DNA of 64,000 bases from Rhodospirillales bacterium (lineage in GTDB: Bacteria > Pseudomonadota > Alphaproteobacteria > Rhodospirillales > UBA2165): the NCBI GenBank assembly GCA_022823235.1, contig JAJDXO010000031.1, positions 36,320 through 100,319 on the forward strand, read 5' to 3'. The position numbers were made by a program, and so were the translations under genes. Under the pieces are notes generated by a model. It was not told the DNA's origin, did not search any database, and saw only the letters and a program-made list of their open reading frames with translations. Numbering within the stretch: position 1 is the first letter of the stretch; each line of letters starts with the position of its first letter. Positions 1 through 10,367 of the stretch are shown here, piece by piece.

Positions 1-750
1 CTCGATGGGCATATCGGCGACTTCGTCAAGAAACAGAGTTCCGTTATGCGCCTGTTCGAACGTACCGATCAGATGCTGGTTCTCGCCGCCGTCCCCGGTT
101 CCGGCCTCGCGGCCGAATAGGCTGAGCTCGAACCCGTCGGCCTGCAAGGTGGCGCAATTGACCGAGATAAAGGGGCCCGCCGACCGGTTGGAGTTGGCGT
201 GCAGCAGGCGGGCGACCACGTCCTTGCCCGCGCCCGCCGGGCCGGTGATCAGGACCCGGCTGTTGGCCGGCGCGACCCGGGCGATGGATTGTCGGAGTTG
301 GGTGATGGCGGGAGAATCGCCGACCAACTCGATGTCGCCCCCGGCGCGGCGCCGGAGCTCTTCGTTCTCGCGCTTCAAGGCAGCGGCCTCGACCGCACGA
401 TTGACGACCATGATCATCCGGTCGGCCGTAAAAGGCTTCTCGATGAAATCATAGGCGCCGAGATTGATCGCGGTGACGGCCGTTTCGATATTTCCGTGCC
501 CGCTCATCATCACGACCGGCAGCGAGGGATGCGATTGACGAACCGCTTCGAGGATATGCATCCCGTCCAGCTTGCTCCCTTCGAGCCAAATATCCAGCAG
601 CATCAGGCTTGGCCGGCGCGTTTCGATCATCGCCATCGCGCTGTCGGAATCATGCGCTTCCCTCGTCTGGTGCCCCTCGTCTTCGAGAATCCCAGCGGTC
701 AGCATTCGGATGTCTGCCTCGTCGTCGACGATTAGAATGTCATGCGCCAT
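1..750 (-). CDS. ntrX: NtrX response regulator (partial, C-terminus outside window)
   Basis: Response regulator partner of NtrY. Read on the minus strand from ATG at 750; 250 codons are present and no stop is reached before the window edge. The receiver domain (about residues 1-120) has the acidic pocket near D9/D10 and the likely phospho-acceptor D53 (LLDIWLEG). An AAA+ sigma54-activator-type domain follows, with Walker A (ITGPAGAGKD) and Walker B (LFLDEVADMP). The GAFTGA loop that contacts sigma54 is absent: the stretch between LFGRE and FEQA reads AGTGDGGENQHLIG, as is usual for alphaproteobacterial NtrX. The start overlaps the end of ntrY by 11 nt, so the pair is probably translationally coupled. 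The missing part should hold the rest of the AAA+ domain and a Fis-type HTH. Confidence 0.93.
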   Translation of the reverse strand, partial: MAHDILIVDDEADIRMLTAGILEDEGHQTREAHDSDSAMAMIETRRPSLMLLDIWLEGSKLDGMHILEAVRQSHPSLPVVMMSGHGNIETAVTAINLGAYDFIEKPFTADRMIMVVNRAVEAAALKRENEELRRRAGGDIELVGDSPAITQLRQSIARVAPANSRVLITGPAGAGKDVVARLLHANSNRSAGPFISVNCATLQADGFELSLFGREAGTGDGGENQHLIGTFEQAHNGTLFLDEVADMPIE

Positions 751-3022
751 GGGCCAGGGTCGTGTTTTCCGTGGTTTCGTCGGAATCAGGGTTGGTGCCG
801 TTGTCCGCAACGGCTTCCCGCCCGAACATCAATGAGATACGGGCCCCGCCCTCATCTCGGTTCTGCAATACTAGATCACCTTGGTGATCTTCCATAATTT
901 TCTTCACGATCGCCAGTCCCAGCCCTGTCCCCTTTGACCTGGTCGTGACGTAAGGCTCCGCAAGCCGGTCGATTAGCTGGTTGGGGAGCCCGCTTCCGTT
1001 ATCCTCGATTTGGACGATGACATGCCTCGCAGTGTCATTGATGGTGATGGAGATGACGCCGTTCGAGGTTGATTCGGCTTCGCCGAATTTGGCACGGATC
1101 GATTCGGCCGCATTCTTGAGAACGTTGGTCAATGCCCGGGAGACCTGTTGACGGTCGCAATTGAGCCGCAGTGGTTCTTCGGGGAACGCCACTTGATAGT
1201 TGATCTCCGGGCATCGATTGCGCTCGAGGAAGACGGCGTCGCGGCATAATTCGGTGAGGTTCTGGGACTTGCGGTCCGGCTGCGGCATCCGTGCGAAGGC
1301 CGAGAACTCATCGACCATCCGGCCAATGTCTTCGACCTGCCGTATGATCGTCTCGGTGCAACTCGTGAAAACTTCCGGATCGCTGGCCACTTCGTTCTGA
1401 TACTTGCGGCGCAATCGCTCCGCCGAGAGCTGGATGGGGGTCAGGGGATTCTTGATCTCATGGGCAATGCGCCGCGCGATATCCGCCCAGGCGGCTTTTC
1501 GCTGCGCCGAAACCAGCTCGGTCACGTCATCGAACGTAACGACGAAGCCGATCGCCCTGCCGTCGAGCCGTTCGGCCGCAATGCTGACGACCAGGGTTCG
1601 CTGGCGCCCGCCCCGTTCAATCGTCAATTCGGCGTTGGCGGGTTTTCCGGCGGCGGCCGCTACGCCGGCAAACAGCTCCGCCATTTCCGGGACCACCTCG
1701 ACCAGGGGCCGGCCCAGGGCATCGTCGAGGTCGGTCTCGAGCAACTCGGATGCACGGCGGTTGGGTAAATTGATGCCGCCATCGGCGTCCATGCCGATCA
1801 CACCGGCCGAGACGCCGCCGAGAACGGTCTCGGTAAATTTGCGCCGCTCATCCAGTTGACGGTTGGCGGCGACCAGCCCTTCCTGCTGGGTGTTGATCTG
1901 TTCGGTCATGCGGTTGAACGCCCGGCTCAGCATACCGATTTCGTCGCCCGAACTGCTGCTGCCCTCGGTTTGGACGCGGGCTGAAAGATCGCCGGACCGG
2001 ATTCGCTCGGAGGCGGCAATGAGATTGCCGATGGGTGTCGCCAGTTGGTTGGCCACCGTCCAACCCGTCCAGACCGCGGCCAGAAGCAGCAGCAGCGCCA
2101 CCAGCGCAAACACAGCCAGAAAACGAATCTGCAGCTCTTCCCGGCTGTCCTCCAATAGCTGGTACTGGGTTGCGGCGCCGCGGGTCATGGACAAGTGGTC
2201 GAGGACCTGCGGTTCAACGAACCGGCCGACCAGCAGGTAGGCGTCCGGGAAGGCTTCCAATCGAATTCCGGCGCGCACCCGGTCGTCGGAATCGCTGGAC
2301 AGTATGTGCACCTCGCCGGGTCGCGTTTGGGTAAATATCTTGCCGAGCAGATCCTGTCCGGCTACATCGAACCCGAGAGACACACTGAGACCCGCCGCCA
2401 TCAGGGTGTTGCCCGCGCCGTCGACCACCGCCGCCTCGGGAAGGCCCCGGATGAGCGCTTGGGTTTGCATCAGCTGACGGAAGAATCTTTGATCGACGCG
2501 AATCCGGGGCGCCGCGCGATTGAGGTCGTTGGCCATCGCCAGCGCGTCGCCGCGGATATTCCGCTGGTGCTCGCGCAGATAGGCCGCCGCCACCGCCTGA
2601 GACTCGTTGACCGCCGTCCGCACACGATCGCTGAACCACGTCTCGATGCCGTAGTTGAGAAAGAGGCCGGAGAACACGGCCACCAGGATGGCCGGGATGA
2701 CCGCCACCAGGCTGAACAAAACCACGAGTCGGATATGCAGGCGGGTTGCGGCGCCCCCGGCGGTCCGGCTGGACCAATTGCGGACGATCCTCCGCGCGAT
2801 CAGCACGCCGAGCGCCAGAGCCAGAATGACGTCCAGGTTCAGCAGAATGATCACCGTGGTGAAATCGGTTTCGAGCGGGCCGAGATCGCCCATGGCGATC
2901 ACGGTGGCGGTCCCGGACACGCCCAGGGCCACGGCCAAAATCACCGCCAGAACGCGATTCACACGCATCCGGCGAAGCCGGACCCGGATGCGTCTAAACT
3001 TGTAGCTCGTCGTGTTCGCCAT
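740..3022 (-). CDS. ntrY: NtrY membrane sensor histidine kinase
   Basis: Membrane histidine kinase paired with NtrX, implicated in nitrogen, redox and envelope control in alphaproteobacteria. It is 760 aa. Hydrophobic segments lie near residues 25-45, 55-78, 97-122 and 300-320, with an extracytoplasmic sensor region between the last two. A HAMP linker (about 325-380) leads to a PAS domain (about 395-505), the HisKA box with H521 (RRIAHEIKNPL), and a HATPase_c domain (NVLKNAAES, EDNGSGLP, GTGLGLAIV). Length and domain order match NtrY. It lies 62 nt downstream of ntrC in the same orientation. Confidence 0.95.
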   Translation of the reverse strand: MANTTSYKFRRIRVRLRRMRVNRVLAVILAVALGVSGTATVIAMGDLGPLETDFTTVIILLNLDVILALALGVLIARRIVRNWSSRTAGGAATRLHIRLVVLFSLVAVIPAILVAVFSGLFLNYGIETWFSDRVRTAVNESQAVAAAYLREHQRNIRGDALAMANDLNRAAPRIRVDQRFFRQLMQTQALIRGLPEAAVVDGAGNTLMAAGLSVSLGFDVAGQDLLGKIFTQTRPGEVHILSSDSDDRVRAGIRLEAFPDAYLLVGRFVEPQVLDHLSMTRGAATQYQLLEDSREELQIRFLAVFALVALLLLLAAVWTGWTVANQLATPIGNLIAASERIRSGDLSARVQTEGSSSSGDEIGMLSRAFNRMTEQINTQQEGLVAANRQLDERRKFTETVLGGVSAGVIGMDADGGINLPNRRASELLETDLDDALGRPLVEVVPEMAELFAGVAAAAGKPANAELTIERGGRQRTLVVSIAAERLDGRAIGFVVTFDDVTELVSAQRKAAWADIARRIAHEIKNPLTPIQLSAERLRRKYQNEVASDPEVFTSCTETIIRQVEDIGRMVDEFSAFARMPQPDRKSQNLTELCRDAVFLERNRCPEINYQVAFPEEPLRLNCDRQQVSRALTNVLKNAAESIRAKFGEAESTSNGVISITINDTARHVIVQIEDNGSGLPNQLIDRLAEPYVTTRSKGTGLGLAIVKKIMEDHQGDLVLQNRDEGGARISLMFGREAVADNGTNPDSDETTENTTLAHGA

Positions 3023-3084
3023 GGTATGGCCTGTTTACCGGCAGACACCCGGTGACGGGCGCTGCCGGTGATTGGTTCCCTGCC

Positions 3085-4518
3085 CTATTTCGGACTTCTC
3101 AGGACAGGGATGTTGAGTTCGCGAATTTTCTTCCTGAGCGTATTCCGATTCAGTCCCAGCAACTTGGCGGCGCGCAGCTGATTACCCCGCGTCGCAGCCA
3201 GCGACTGGGAGATAAGCGGCCGCTCGACTTCCTTCAGCACCCGGTCATAGAGCCCGGCCGGGGGCATGACATTGCCGTGCGCCGCAAAGTAGTCTCTCAA
3301 ATGAATCTCGACGGCGTCGCCGATACCATTGCCGGCGCGGTTGGTCGGTTCCGGCGGCGGCTCGACGGCCAGCTCGGCCTCGATCGCCTGGATGCCGATC
3401 GTTTCCTCCGAATAAAGCGCGGCGAGCCGGCGGACCAGATTTTCCATCTCGCGCACGTTGCCCGGCCAATGATAGGCCTGCATCCGATCAAGGGCCGATT
3501 CGTCGATGCTTTTCCACGGCAGGCCCTCGTCGGCGCATTGGCTCAGGAAATGGCTGACCAGTTCCGGAATATCCTCCCGGCGCTCGCGCAATGCAGGCAT
3601 TCTGATCGGCACCACGTTCAGCCGGTAATACAGGTCTTCCCGAAACAAACCCTGGCGAATGAGCTGGGTCAGATCGCGGTGCGTGGCGGCGATAATCCGG
3701 ACGTTGGCCCTGATGGGCGTCCGCCCGCCGACCGTCGTGTATTCGCCGCCCTGCAGGACCCGGAGCAAACGGGTCTGGGCTTCGGCGGGCATGTCCCCGA
3801 TTTCATCGAGGAAGAGGGTGCCGCCCTCCGCCTGCTCGAAGCTGCCGGACGCCCGCGCGGTTGCGCCGGTAAAAGATCCTTTTTCGTGACCGAATAGCTC
3901 ACTCTCGATGAGTTCACGGGGGATCGCCGCCATGTTGAGAGCAATGAACGGGTGATGCTTGCGCTTGCCGTAGTCGTGCAGCGCGCGGGCGGCCAGTTCC
4001 TTGCCGGTGCCCGACTCGCCGGAAATCAGAACCGTGAGGTCCGTACCCATCAGCCGCGCAAGCGAGCGGTATACCTCCTGCATGGCCGCCGAGCGGCCGA
4101 TCAGGGGCAGCGTCTCATCGCCGCCCCGCTCCGGCGTATCCTGGGGGTCGGGTGTGGTCTCCAACGCCCGCCGCACGACGCTGATCAGTTCGTTGAGGTC
4201 GAACGGCTTGGGGAGATACTCGAAGGCGCCCCGTTGGGTGGCGTTGACCGCCGTCATCATCGTGTTTTGGGCGCTCATCACGATGACGCGAAGTTCCGGG
4301 CGAATTTTCTTGATCCGGGGGATGAGGTCGAGGCCGTTCTCGTCAGGCATCACGACGTCGGTAACGACCACATTGCCCTCGCCGTCGTTGACCCACTTCC
4401 ACAGGGTGGCCGCGTTTCCGGTCGTCCGGACCTCAAAGCCGACGCGGCCCAGCGCCTGGCTGACCACCGTGCGGATGGCGCGGTCGTCGTCCGCGACGAG
4501 TACGGTGGAATTAGTCAT
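3085..4518 (-). CDS. ntrC: NtrC nitrogen regulation response regulator
   Basis: Sigma54-dependent transcriptional activator of nitrogen-assimilation genes, phosphorylated by NtrB. It is 477 aa. The receiver domain has D10-D12 and phospho-acceptor D54 ([13 protein letters not shown]). The AAA+ domain has Walker A (SGESGTGKE), an intact sigma54-contacting loop (GSFTGA) and Walker B ([11 protein letters not shown]). The C-terminal Fis-type HTH reads [19 protein letters not shown]. The intact loop contrasts with its degeneration in the neighbouring NtrX. The start overlaps the ntrB stop by 8 nt. Confidence 0.96.
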   Translation of the reverse strand: MTNSTVLVADDDRAIRTVVSQALGRVGFEVRTTGNAATLWKWVNDGEGNVVVTDVVMPDENGLDLIPRIKKIRPELRVIVMSAQNTMMTAVNATQRGAFEYLPKPFDLNELISVVRRALETTPDPQDTPERGGDETLPLIGRSAAMQEVYRSLARLMGTDLTVLISGESGTGKELAARALHDYGKRKHHPFIALNMAAIPRELIESELFGHEKGSFTGATARASGSFEQAEGGTLFLDEIGDMPAEAQTRLLRVLQGGEYTTVGGRTPIRANVRIIAATHRDLTQLIRQGLFREDLYYRLNVVPIRMPALRERREDIPELVSHFLSQCADEGLPWKSIDESALDRMQAYHWPGNVREMENLVRRLAALYSEETIGIQAIEAELAVEPPPEPTNRAGNGIGDAVEIHLRDYFAAHGNVMPPAGLYDRVLKEVERPLISQSLAATRGNQLRAAKLLGLNRNTLRKKIRELNIPVLRSPK

Positions 4519-5632
4519 CGTTTTCCTCCCGAGGTTGCTGAGCGACCGCGAGCATCACCTTGAATATCGTCCGGCCCGGGACGCTATCGAACTCGATGAC
4601 GCCGCCGTGGTCGTCGACCATCTTGGCGACCAGCGCGAGCCCAAGACCACTGCCCTTGGGTTTCCCGGTCACAAAGGGGTCGAACAGGTGATCCCGCAAA
4701 TCTTCTGCAATGCCGTCTCCGTTGTCCTGAACCGAGACGACAAGCGGAAGGTTGGTACGGGTGGACAGGCCGGGGACGGCGAACCTCACGCTGTGCTGGT
4801 AAGCGGTGGCAATCGTAATGTCGCCCCCCTTTTCCGGCGCCGCTTCGGCGGCGTTCTTGACCAGATTCAGAAAAATCTGAACCAGCTGGTCGAAATCGCC
4901 GTCCACGGCCGGCAGAGACGGGTCGTATATTTCACGGATTCGCACATGGCTCGCGAAGCCGTTGCGGGCCAGCGTGATGACCCGCTCCAATACCTGATGG
5001 ATGTTTACCGCGATCCGCTCCAGGGGGCGCTGGTCGGAAAACACCTCCATGCGATCGACGAGCGCCGTAATCCTGTCGGTTTCGTCGCAAATCAGACGGG
5101 TAAGCGTTTTGTCCTCCGGCTCCGAATTCTGTTCCAGGAGCTGCGCCGCCCCACGGATGCCGGAGAGCGGGTTCTTCACCTCGTGGGCCAGCATGGCGGC
5201 CATGGCGGTCACCGAGCGCGCCGAGCTGCGGTGCGTCAACTGGCGCTCGATCTTGTCGGCAATGGACCGCTCGAAAAATGCCAGCACGACATGATCCGGC
5301 TGGTCGCCCAGCCGCCCCGCCTGCACATTGACGAAATGCTTGTCGATCCGGGGGGATTCCAGGGTCAGGCCGTATTCCGAAACGGCCGCGCCGGCATCGC
5401 GGACCAGATCGATGACGGTGAATACCGGACTGTCCCCGGGCAACAGCGTATGGAGCGGTGTTCCGAAAAGCTGTCCGGCGCTCGCCGAAAGAAACTGTTC
5501 ACCCCGGCTGTTGAGAAAGACGATCCGGTTGGACGAGTCGACGACGACGACCGCCGATTCCAGCGCGTTCAGGATTCCGTCAACATCGATGGGTGTTGGC
5601 GGCGGTACCGACATGGCGAGGTCCCGGTTCAT
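4511..5632 (-). CDS. ntrB: NtrB nitrogen regulation histidine kinase
   Basis: Cytoplasmic kinase/phosphatase for NtrC, normally controlled by PII proteins. It is 373 aa with no membrane segment. An N-terminal PAS domain (about 17-125) is followed by HisKA with H150 ([12 protein letters not shown]) and a HATPase domain ([31 protein letters not shown]). The ATG overlaps the dusB stop as ATGA, the classic dusB(nifR3)-ntrBC arrangement of alphaproteobacteria. A second in-frame Met at residue 7 is an alternative start. Confidence 0.95.
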   Translation of the reverse strand: MNRDLAMSVPPPTPIDVDGILNALESAVVVVDSSNRIVFLNSRGEQFLSASAGQLFGTPLHTLLPGDSPVFTVIDLVRDAGAAVSEYGLTLESPRIDKHFVNVQAGRLGDQPDHVVLAFFERSIADKIERQLTHRSSARSVTAMAAMLAHEVKNPLSGIRGAAQLLEQNSEPEDKTLTRLICDETDRITALVDRMEVFSDQRPLERIAVNIHQVLERVITLARNGFASHVRIREIYDPSLPAVDGDFDQLVQIFLNLVKNAAEAAPEKGGDITIATAYQHSVRFAVPGLSTRTNLPLVVSVQDNGDGIAEDLRDHLFDPFVTGKPKGSGLGLALVAKMVDDHGGVIEFDSVPGRTIFKVMLAVAQQPREENDD

Positions 5633-6615
5633 GCGGCGCGCCGTTCCGCCAGCGGCTCGTAGAAGCCGTTTATGGCCGCTTTGACCGCCGCCGGGTCGGT
5701 CATCCGCATGACGCTGTCGCGGAAGCCGGCCGAATTGTGCAGCCCCCGGCTATACCAGCCGATGTGTTTCCGGGCGATGCGGGCGCCGCGCTCGGTGCCG
5801 TAATGGGAGAGAATGTCGTCGTAGTGGCCCAGCAATGTCCGGTGCTGGACCGAGATATCCGGGTCCGGCCGCTTCTCGCCCGTTTCGAGATAGTGTTCGA
5901 TCTGGCCAAGAAACCAGGGCTGGCCATAGGAGCCGCGGCCGACCATTACCCCATCTGCGCCGGATTGTTCGAGCAACGCGTCCGCGTCTTCGACCGAAGT
6001 GACGTCGCCGTTGCCGATGACCGGAATGTTTACCGCCTCCTTGACTTTGCGGATAAACGCCCAGTCGGCATGTCCCTTGTAGAATTGGCAGCGGGTCCGT
6101 CCATGCACCGTCAGCATCTTGACGCCCGCCTCCTCGGCAATCTTCGCCAGCCGGGGCGCATTGCGCGACGAATCATCCCAGCCGGTGCGCATCTTGAGGG
6201 TGACCGGGAGATCGACCGCGTTCACCACGGCTTCGATGAGTTTGCCGGCAAGCGCCTCGTCGCGCATCAGCGCCGAACCCGCGTGGCCATTCGTCACCTT
6301 CTTGACCGGACATCCCATGTTGATATCGATGATGGCCGCCCCGCGGTCCGCATTGAGCCGCGCCGCCTCGGCCATGGGTTCCGGCTCGCAGCCGGCCAAC
6401 TGGACCGCCATCGGAAACTCCTCGGCGCAGTTGCTGGCCATCTTCATGGTCTTCTTGTTGGCATAAATCATGGCCATGCTGGCGATCATCTCGGAGATCA
6501 CCAATCCGGCGCCGTGACGTTTGACCAGGCGCCGATACGGCATGTCGGATACCCCCGACATGGGCGCCAGCAGCACACGGGAGGTCAGCCGGATCGGACC
6601 GATTTCAATGGGCAT
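5629..6615 (-). CDS. dusB: tRNA-dihydrouridine synthase DusB (NifR3)
   Basis: FMN enzyme that reduces uridines in the tRNA D-loop. From ATG 6615 ([21 protein letters not shown]) it is 328 aa, the usual family length. The frame stays open to 6669, but the extra residues do not resemble the family and GGCGAG sits 7 nt before the chosen ATG. Visible signatures are the TIM-barrel N-terminus [10 protein letters not shown], the [11 protein letters not shown] motif with the conserved Cys, LKMRTGWDD, and VIGNGDV near the FMN-phosphate site. It is first in the ntr operon; nifR3 is the older name for this neighbour of ntrBC. Confidence 0.94.
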   Translation of the reverse strand: MPIEIGPIRLTSRVLLAPMSGVSDMPYRRLVKRHGAGLVISEMIASMAMIYANKKTMKMASNCAEEFPMAVQLAGCEPEPMAEAARLNADRGAAIIDINMGCPVKKVTNGHAGSALMRDEALAGKLIEAVVNAVDLPVTLKMRTGWDDSSRNAPRLAKIAEEAGVKMLTVHGRTRCQFYKGHADWAFIRKVKEAVNIPVIGNGDVTSVEDADALLEQSGADGVMVGRGSYGQPWFLGQIEHYLETGEKRPDPDISVQHRTLLGHYDDILSHYGTERGARIARKHIGWYSRGLHNSAGFRDSVMRMTDPAAVKAAINGFYEPLAERRAA

Positions 6616-6697
6616 GGAATGACTCGCCGAAATTTGCCCATAAAATGAGCATTTTTGCCAGGAAAGCAACGATTTGCTGGACCGAAAAGGCGAATTT

Positions 6698-7498
6698 TTA
6701 CGCGAGCAGGATGTCGGTTACCAGTTTCACTCCCGGATAACCGAGGGTGAGCAACAGATAGGCCAGCAGGACCAGGCGGGCTGCCGAGCGTCCCCGGATG
6801 CCCGAGCGAAAGTGCAGAAACAGCAGAAGACCGACGACGACGAATACACCCAGGGTGAGCACCGTCTTGTGGTCGAACGCGATCAACCGGCCGGATGTCG
6901 AGTAGAGGGTAGCCATTCCCGTCGCCAAACCGGCCGCGAGAACCGCTTCGCCGGCCATCAGAAGCCGCACCGTAAGGCGCTCGCTATCGGCGACCGATGG
7001 AAGCCGGCGTGACAGGCCGGTGGCCTGCCGGCGTTTAAGCGAGCGTTCCTGGAGCATCGCCGCAAGGGCGGAAATGGCCGCCAGGGTCACCAAACCGTAG
7101 GTCGCGACGGAAACCGCGATGTGGGTGCCGATCCAGGCCAGCGGGACGCCGCCGGCGAGCGGACGTGACGGCGCCTGACCCCAAATGGTCGCCAGCACGG
7201 CGAGGAGGATCAGGTAGGGCACCAACAGCGGCGTCAAACGCCACCCCTGTTGGGATACCAGGGCGACGAATGCGTAGATCACCAGACAGGTAACGACGGT
7301 CAGCCAAAGCGCCGTGGAGAGGCCGGTTTGCCAGCCCTCGGCTTGCCGGACATAGACCCAAAGGGCCGGCCCGACGATGGCTACCGCCATCACGGCCCAA
7401 TACACCCCGTCCCGCGCGGGCGTCTTCCGGAGCGCCACGATGGCGGCCGGGACAAGCGCCAGAAGCGCCGAGAGGTTGAGAATGAAACTTGTCGACAT
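6698..7498 (-). CDS. CcsA/YpjD-type cytochrome c assembly membrane protein
   Basis: Polytopic inner-membrane protein, 266 aa from ATG 7498 ([20 protein letters not shown]). About eight hydrophobic segments span nearly the whole chain. Resemblance to the CcsA/ResC/YpjD family rests on the WGQAPSRPL stretch, the [13 protein letters not shown] helix with a His, and the [14 protein letters not shown] stretch with a conserved His. Family members handle heme or support cytochrome c maturation, but YpjD-like members are poorly characterised, so the role is inferred. It is transcribed divergently from ispDF. The open frame extends to 7570, but that part is not hydrophobic and has no clear ribosome-binding site. 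Confidence 0.75.
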   Translation of the reverse strand: MSTSFILNLSALLALVPAAIVALRKTPARDGVYWAVMAVAIVGPALWVYVRQAEGWQTGLSTALWLTVVTCLVIYAFVALVSQQGWRLTPLLVPYLILLAVLATIWGQAPSRPLAGGVPLAWIGTHIAVSVATYGLVTLAAISALAAMLQERSLKRRQATGLSRRLPSVADSERLTVRLLMAGEAVLAAGLATGMATLYSTSGRLIAFDHKTVLTLGVFVVVGLLLFLHFRSGIRGRSAARLVLLAYLLLTLGYPGVKLVTDILLA

Positions 7499-7626
7499 AT
7501 CGAAGTTGCGGCTCAGGTCCCGGCTTGCATATGCCGGCAGAGACCTAAGCCCTCGCCCGCTCCTTGGCAAGAGGCCCCGCGCATTCTACGTTGAAACAAC
7601 ACCCCTGACCATCGGACGGGACGACT

Positions 7627-8781
7627 TTGCCGAACCCACCTCACATCGCCGCGCTGATCGTCTCCGCCGGGCGCGGGCATCGTTTCGGCGGCGGGACGCC
7701 CAAGCAATTTCTGCCGTTGGGGCCGAAATCCGTGTTGGCGCGCAGCATCGAGGCGTTCCTGGGGCACCCGTCGGTAACCCGGGTTCGCGCCGTCATCCAT
7801 CCGGATGATGTAGAGCTTTACGAGGCCGCGCTGAATCGAACCGACGTTCCGCCGCCGATCTTCGGCGGACCCGAACGGCAGGATTCGGTGCGTCTCGGTC
7901 TGCAGGGGCTTGCCGAGGCACGGCCCGACGTGGTGTTAATTCACGACGCCGTCCGGCCCCTGGTGTCAGCCGGGCTGATTGATCGCGTCGTTGCCGCGGT
8001 TGGGCCCGGGGTCGCGGCTCTGCCGGCCCTGCCCGTGACCGACACGCTGAAACGGGCCGTCGACGGGACCGTTGCCGAGACCGTCGACCGATCCGCGTTG
8101 TGGCGCGCGCAGACGCCCCAAGGCTTCGTGTTCCGGGAGATTTTGTCGGCGCACGAAGCGGCTGCCAGCAATGCGCTGACCGATGATGCCGCCGTGGCCG
8201 AGGCAGCCGGATTGCGGGTCAAACTGGTTGAAGGGGCCGAGGAAAACCTCAAAATCACCACGCAGGAGGATCTGGAAAGAGTTCGCAACATGATCGGCGC
8301 GGCACCAGCGACCCGGGTCGGAACCGGGTACGATGTGCACCGGTTCACGCACGGGGACCGGGTGATCCTTTGCGGCGTGGAAATCCCGCACAGCGCGGCA
8401 TTGGAGGGTCATTCCGATGCGGATGCCGGGTTGCATGCCTTGACCGATGCGCTTCTGGGGGCCGCCGGCCTTGGCGACATCGGCACGTTTTTTCCGCCGT
8501 CGGATGAACGGTGGCGTGACGCGCCGTCTCACATTTTCCTCTCTCACGCGGCCGAGATGATCGCCGAACGGGGCGGATCGGTGGTGAATGCCGACATCAC
8601 GATCATCTGCGAGAATCCGAAAATCGGTCCTTACCGTGAGCAAATGCGGGCACGGGTGGCCGAAATTCTGAACGTCGACGAGAGCGCCGTGAACATCAAG
8701 GGGACGACAACCGAGCGTCTCGGGTTTACCGGGCGCGAAGAAGGCATTGCGGCCCAAGCAGTGGCAACGATTAAAATGTGA
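7627..8781 (+). CDS. ispDF: Bifunctional IspD/IspF (MEP cytidylyltransferase / MECDP synthase)
   Basis: Two steps of the MEP isoprenoid pathway in one 384-aa chain. Residues 1-220 are IspD: it converts MEP and CTP to CDP-ME, with the nucleotide-binding start AALIVSAGRGHRFGGG and HDAVRPL. Residues about 224-384 are IspF, which cyclises CDP-ME-2-phosphate to MECDP; it shows the metal-binding GTGYDVHRF and GHSDADAGLHALTDA. The start is TTG at 7627, preceded by GGACGGG about 6 nt upstream; no ATG precedes the conserved N-terminus. The fusion is common in alphaproteobacteria. It ends 12 nt from the convergent cutA. Confidence 0.95.
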   Translation: MPNPPHIAALIVSAGRGHRFGGGTPKQFLPLGPKSVLARSIEAFLGHPSVTRVRAVIHPDDVELYEAALNRTDVPPPIFGGPERQDSVRLGLQGLAEARPDVVLIHDAVRPLVSAGLIDRVVAAVGPGVAALPALPVTDTLKRAVDGTVAETVDRSALWRAQTPQGFVFREILSAHEAAASNALTDDAAVAEAAGLRVKLVEGAEENLKITTQEDLERVRNMIGAAPATRVGTGYDVHRFTHGDRVILCGVEIPHSAALEGHSDADAGLHALTDALLGAAGLGDIGTFFPPSDERWRDAPSHIFLSHAAEMIAERGGSVVNADITIICENPKIGPYREQMRARVAEILNVDESAVNIKGTTTERLGFTGREEGIAAQAVATIKM

Positions 8782-8793
8782 CAGATCAACTGG

Positions 8794-9108
8794 TTACGAT
8801 GTTTCTTCGATAATCCAGTTAAGGAATTTCCCGGCCCCCCGCCCGATACCGATCTCGATGGCGCAAGGCGTGTCGTAGGAATGAAGCTGCTCGATCCTTG
8901 AGATCACGTCGCTGACCCGTTCGCTCCGTGTCTTGACGATCATCGCCACTTCCGGTTCCCGTCGGACCGCGCCCTCCCATCGGTAGATGGATGTCATTTC
9001 GCCCAGAATATTGGCGCACGCCGCCAGACGCTCCTCGACCAGAGCGGTTCCGATCTTCGCCGCTTCATCGTGGCTGGCGGCGGTCATATAGATCAGCGAA
9101 ACGGTCAT
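8794..9108 (-). CDS. cutA: CutA1 divalent-cation tolerance protein
   Basis: Small trimeric CutA-family protein of 104 aa, the full family length. Characteristic stretches are the beta-alpha start VSLIYMTAASHDEA, LAACANI, SIYRWEG near the middle, MIVKTR, and the C-terminal HSYDTPCAIEI. The name comes from a copper-tolerance phenotype; the biochemical role of CutA1 remains unclear. It is convergent with ispDF. Confidence 0.92.
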   Translation of the reverse strand: MTVSLIYMTAASHDEAAKIGTALVEERLAACANILGEMTSIYRWEGAVRREPEVAMIVKTRSERVSDVISRIEQLHSYDTPCAIEIGIGRGAGKFLNWIIEETS

Positions 9109-9183
9109 TTCCGTGCCCTCCTTGGAACGGAGGTCAATCTACTCTAGGATGTGCCGTTCGTCATGGTCCGGGGAGGAACCGCC

Positions 9184-9456
9184 ATGGAACTCCATGCCCG
9201 AGACGGGCGTGAACAAACGGTTGGCGCGCCCGGCGTGCGGCCGAGCGCGGCGCAGCGCCGCTGGCTTGAACGCGGGCTCGATCAGCCGGGGGGCAAGCTG
9301 CCTCTGTTCGATTCCGAGGGACAGAAGGTTTCCCGGCGGACGGTGGAAAGCTGCATCAAGCAGCGCTGGGCCGAACCGTGGTTCGAAAATCCGCTCAAAA
9401 AGGATTGGATGGTCTGTAAACTGACCGAAGAGGGCCGCCGGGCCGTGACCCGCTGA
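9184..9456 (+). CDS. Small conserved protein coupled to queF (possible winged helix)
   Basis: 90-aa protein of unknown function. ATG 9184 is chosen because GGGAGG lies just upstream; an ATG at 9151 would add 11 residues without a comparable site. The sequence is charged and soluble. The segment SAAQRRWLERGLDQP, then VSRRTVESCIKQRW and KLTEEGRRAV, reads like helix-turn-helix plus wing, so a winged-helix fold is possible but not proved. Its TGA is followed immediately by the queF ATG, so the two genes are probably co-translated. Confidence 0.7.
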   Translation: MELHARDGREQTVGAPGVRPSAAQRRWLERGLDQPGGKLPLFDSEGQKVSRRTVESCIKQRWAEPWFENPLKKDWMVCKLTEEGRRAVTR

Positions 9457-9921
9457 ATGTCAGGGGAAGAATATACCGGGCTCGACCAACTGGGCCGCCA
9501 TGCGGCGCTGCCCGAATCGCCGGAGGCGGCGGTGCTGGAGAAAGTCCCCAATCCCCATCCGGGGGACGCCTACGTCGTCCGGTTCACCTGCCCCGAGTTC
9601 ACGTCCGTCTGTCCGGTGACGGGCCAGCCGGATTTCGCGCACCTGGTGATCGATTACGTGCCCGGGCCGTCACTGGTGGAAAGCAAGTCGCTGAAGCTCT
9701 ACCTGGGCTCGTTCCGCAATCACGCCGCCTTCCACGAGGATTGCACCGTCGGCATCGCCAAGCGGCTGCAGGCCGAAATCGAACCGCAGTGGCTGCGTAT
9801 CGGCGGCTACTGGTATCCCCGGGGCGGAATTCCCATCGACGTGTTTTATCAAGTCGGGGAATTGCCCGGGGACGTTTGGCTGCCGGACCAGGGGGTCGCG
9901 CCCTATCGGGGACGCGGCTGA
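9457..9921 (+). CDS. queF: NADPH-dependent 7-cyano-7-deazaguanine reductase QueF
   Basis: Reduces preQ0 to preQ1 in queuosine synthesis. At 154 aa it is a unimodular, short-form QueF. The catalytic Cys is C52 in [11 protein letters not shown] with acid D59, and the QueF motif [16 protein letters not shown] starts at E75 and includes the NADPH-contacting ESKS. E94 in HED fits the substrate-binding Glu. The start codon directly abuts the preceding gene's stop. No queCDE are nearby. Confidence 0.95.
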   Translation: MSGEEYTGLDQLGRHAALPESPEAAVLEKVPNPHPGDAYVVRFTCPEFTSVCPVTGQPDFAHLVIDYVPGPSLVESKSLKLYLGSFRNHAAFHEDCTVGIAKRLQAEIEPQWLRIGGYWYPRGGIPIDVFYQVGELPGDVWLPDQGVAPYRGRG

Positions 9922-9923
9922 GC

Positions 9924-10259
9924 TCAGGCGTCGAGGATGATCTCGCCGTCGCGCACACCAACCGAAAGCTTAACCAAGCTTTGGCCCTCGGCCGGACCGC
10001 CGACACAGCGGCCATCGTCTATGGCGAACAAGGCGCCATGTTTGCCGCAGCGGATCAGCTTTTTGTCGCCGCTGAAAAATTGCCCCGGAACCTGGTCGAT
10101 GAAGTCCTGGGCGTGTGGGCACCAGTTCAAATAGGCGAACACCTCGCCATCCTTGTGGACGACGAAGATGTTTCGCTGTTTGCCGTCGACGCGGGCGACC
10201 AGGGCCTTCGCGGCACCCTCTTCCAGTTCGTCCAGCCGCATCAGCGTTTGTTCAGCCAT
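9924..10259 (-). CDS. Rieske-type [2Fe-2S] ferredoxin-like protein
   Basis: 111 aa from ATG 10259 (MAEQTLMRLDELEEG), preceded by GGGAA. The Rieske cluster motifs are NWCPHAQ and, 25 residues on, RCGKHGALF, giving two Cys and two His ligands. There is no membrane anchor or signal peptide, so it resembles soluble Rieske ferredoxins of the NirD or dioxygenase-ferredoxin type. No oxygenase or reductase partner is adjacent, so its redox partner is unknown. It is convergent with queF (2 nt apart). Confidence 0.82.
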   Translation of the reverse strand: MAEQTLMRLDELEEGAAKALVARVDGKQRNIFVVHKDGEVFAYLNWCPHAQDFIDQVPGQFFSGDKKLIRCGKHGALFAIDDGRCVGGPAEGQSLVKLSVGVRDGEIILDA

Positions 10260-10367
10260 CGAGCGTTCCCGGATTACGATTTTGATTCCGGCAACCGTTT
10301 GCCGTTCCGCCGGCCGAATTGCAACCGAAATCAGCGATGAAAACCGCGGCGGCCCGCAAATGAATTC

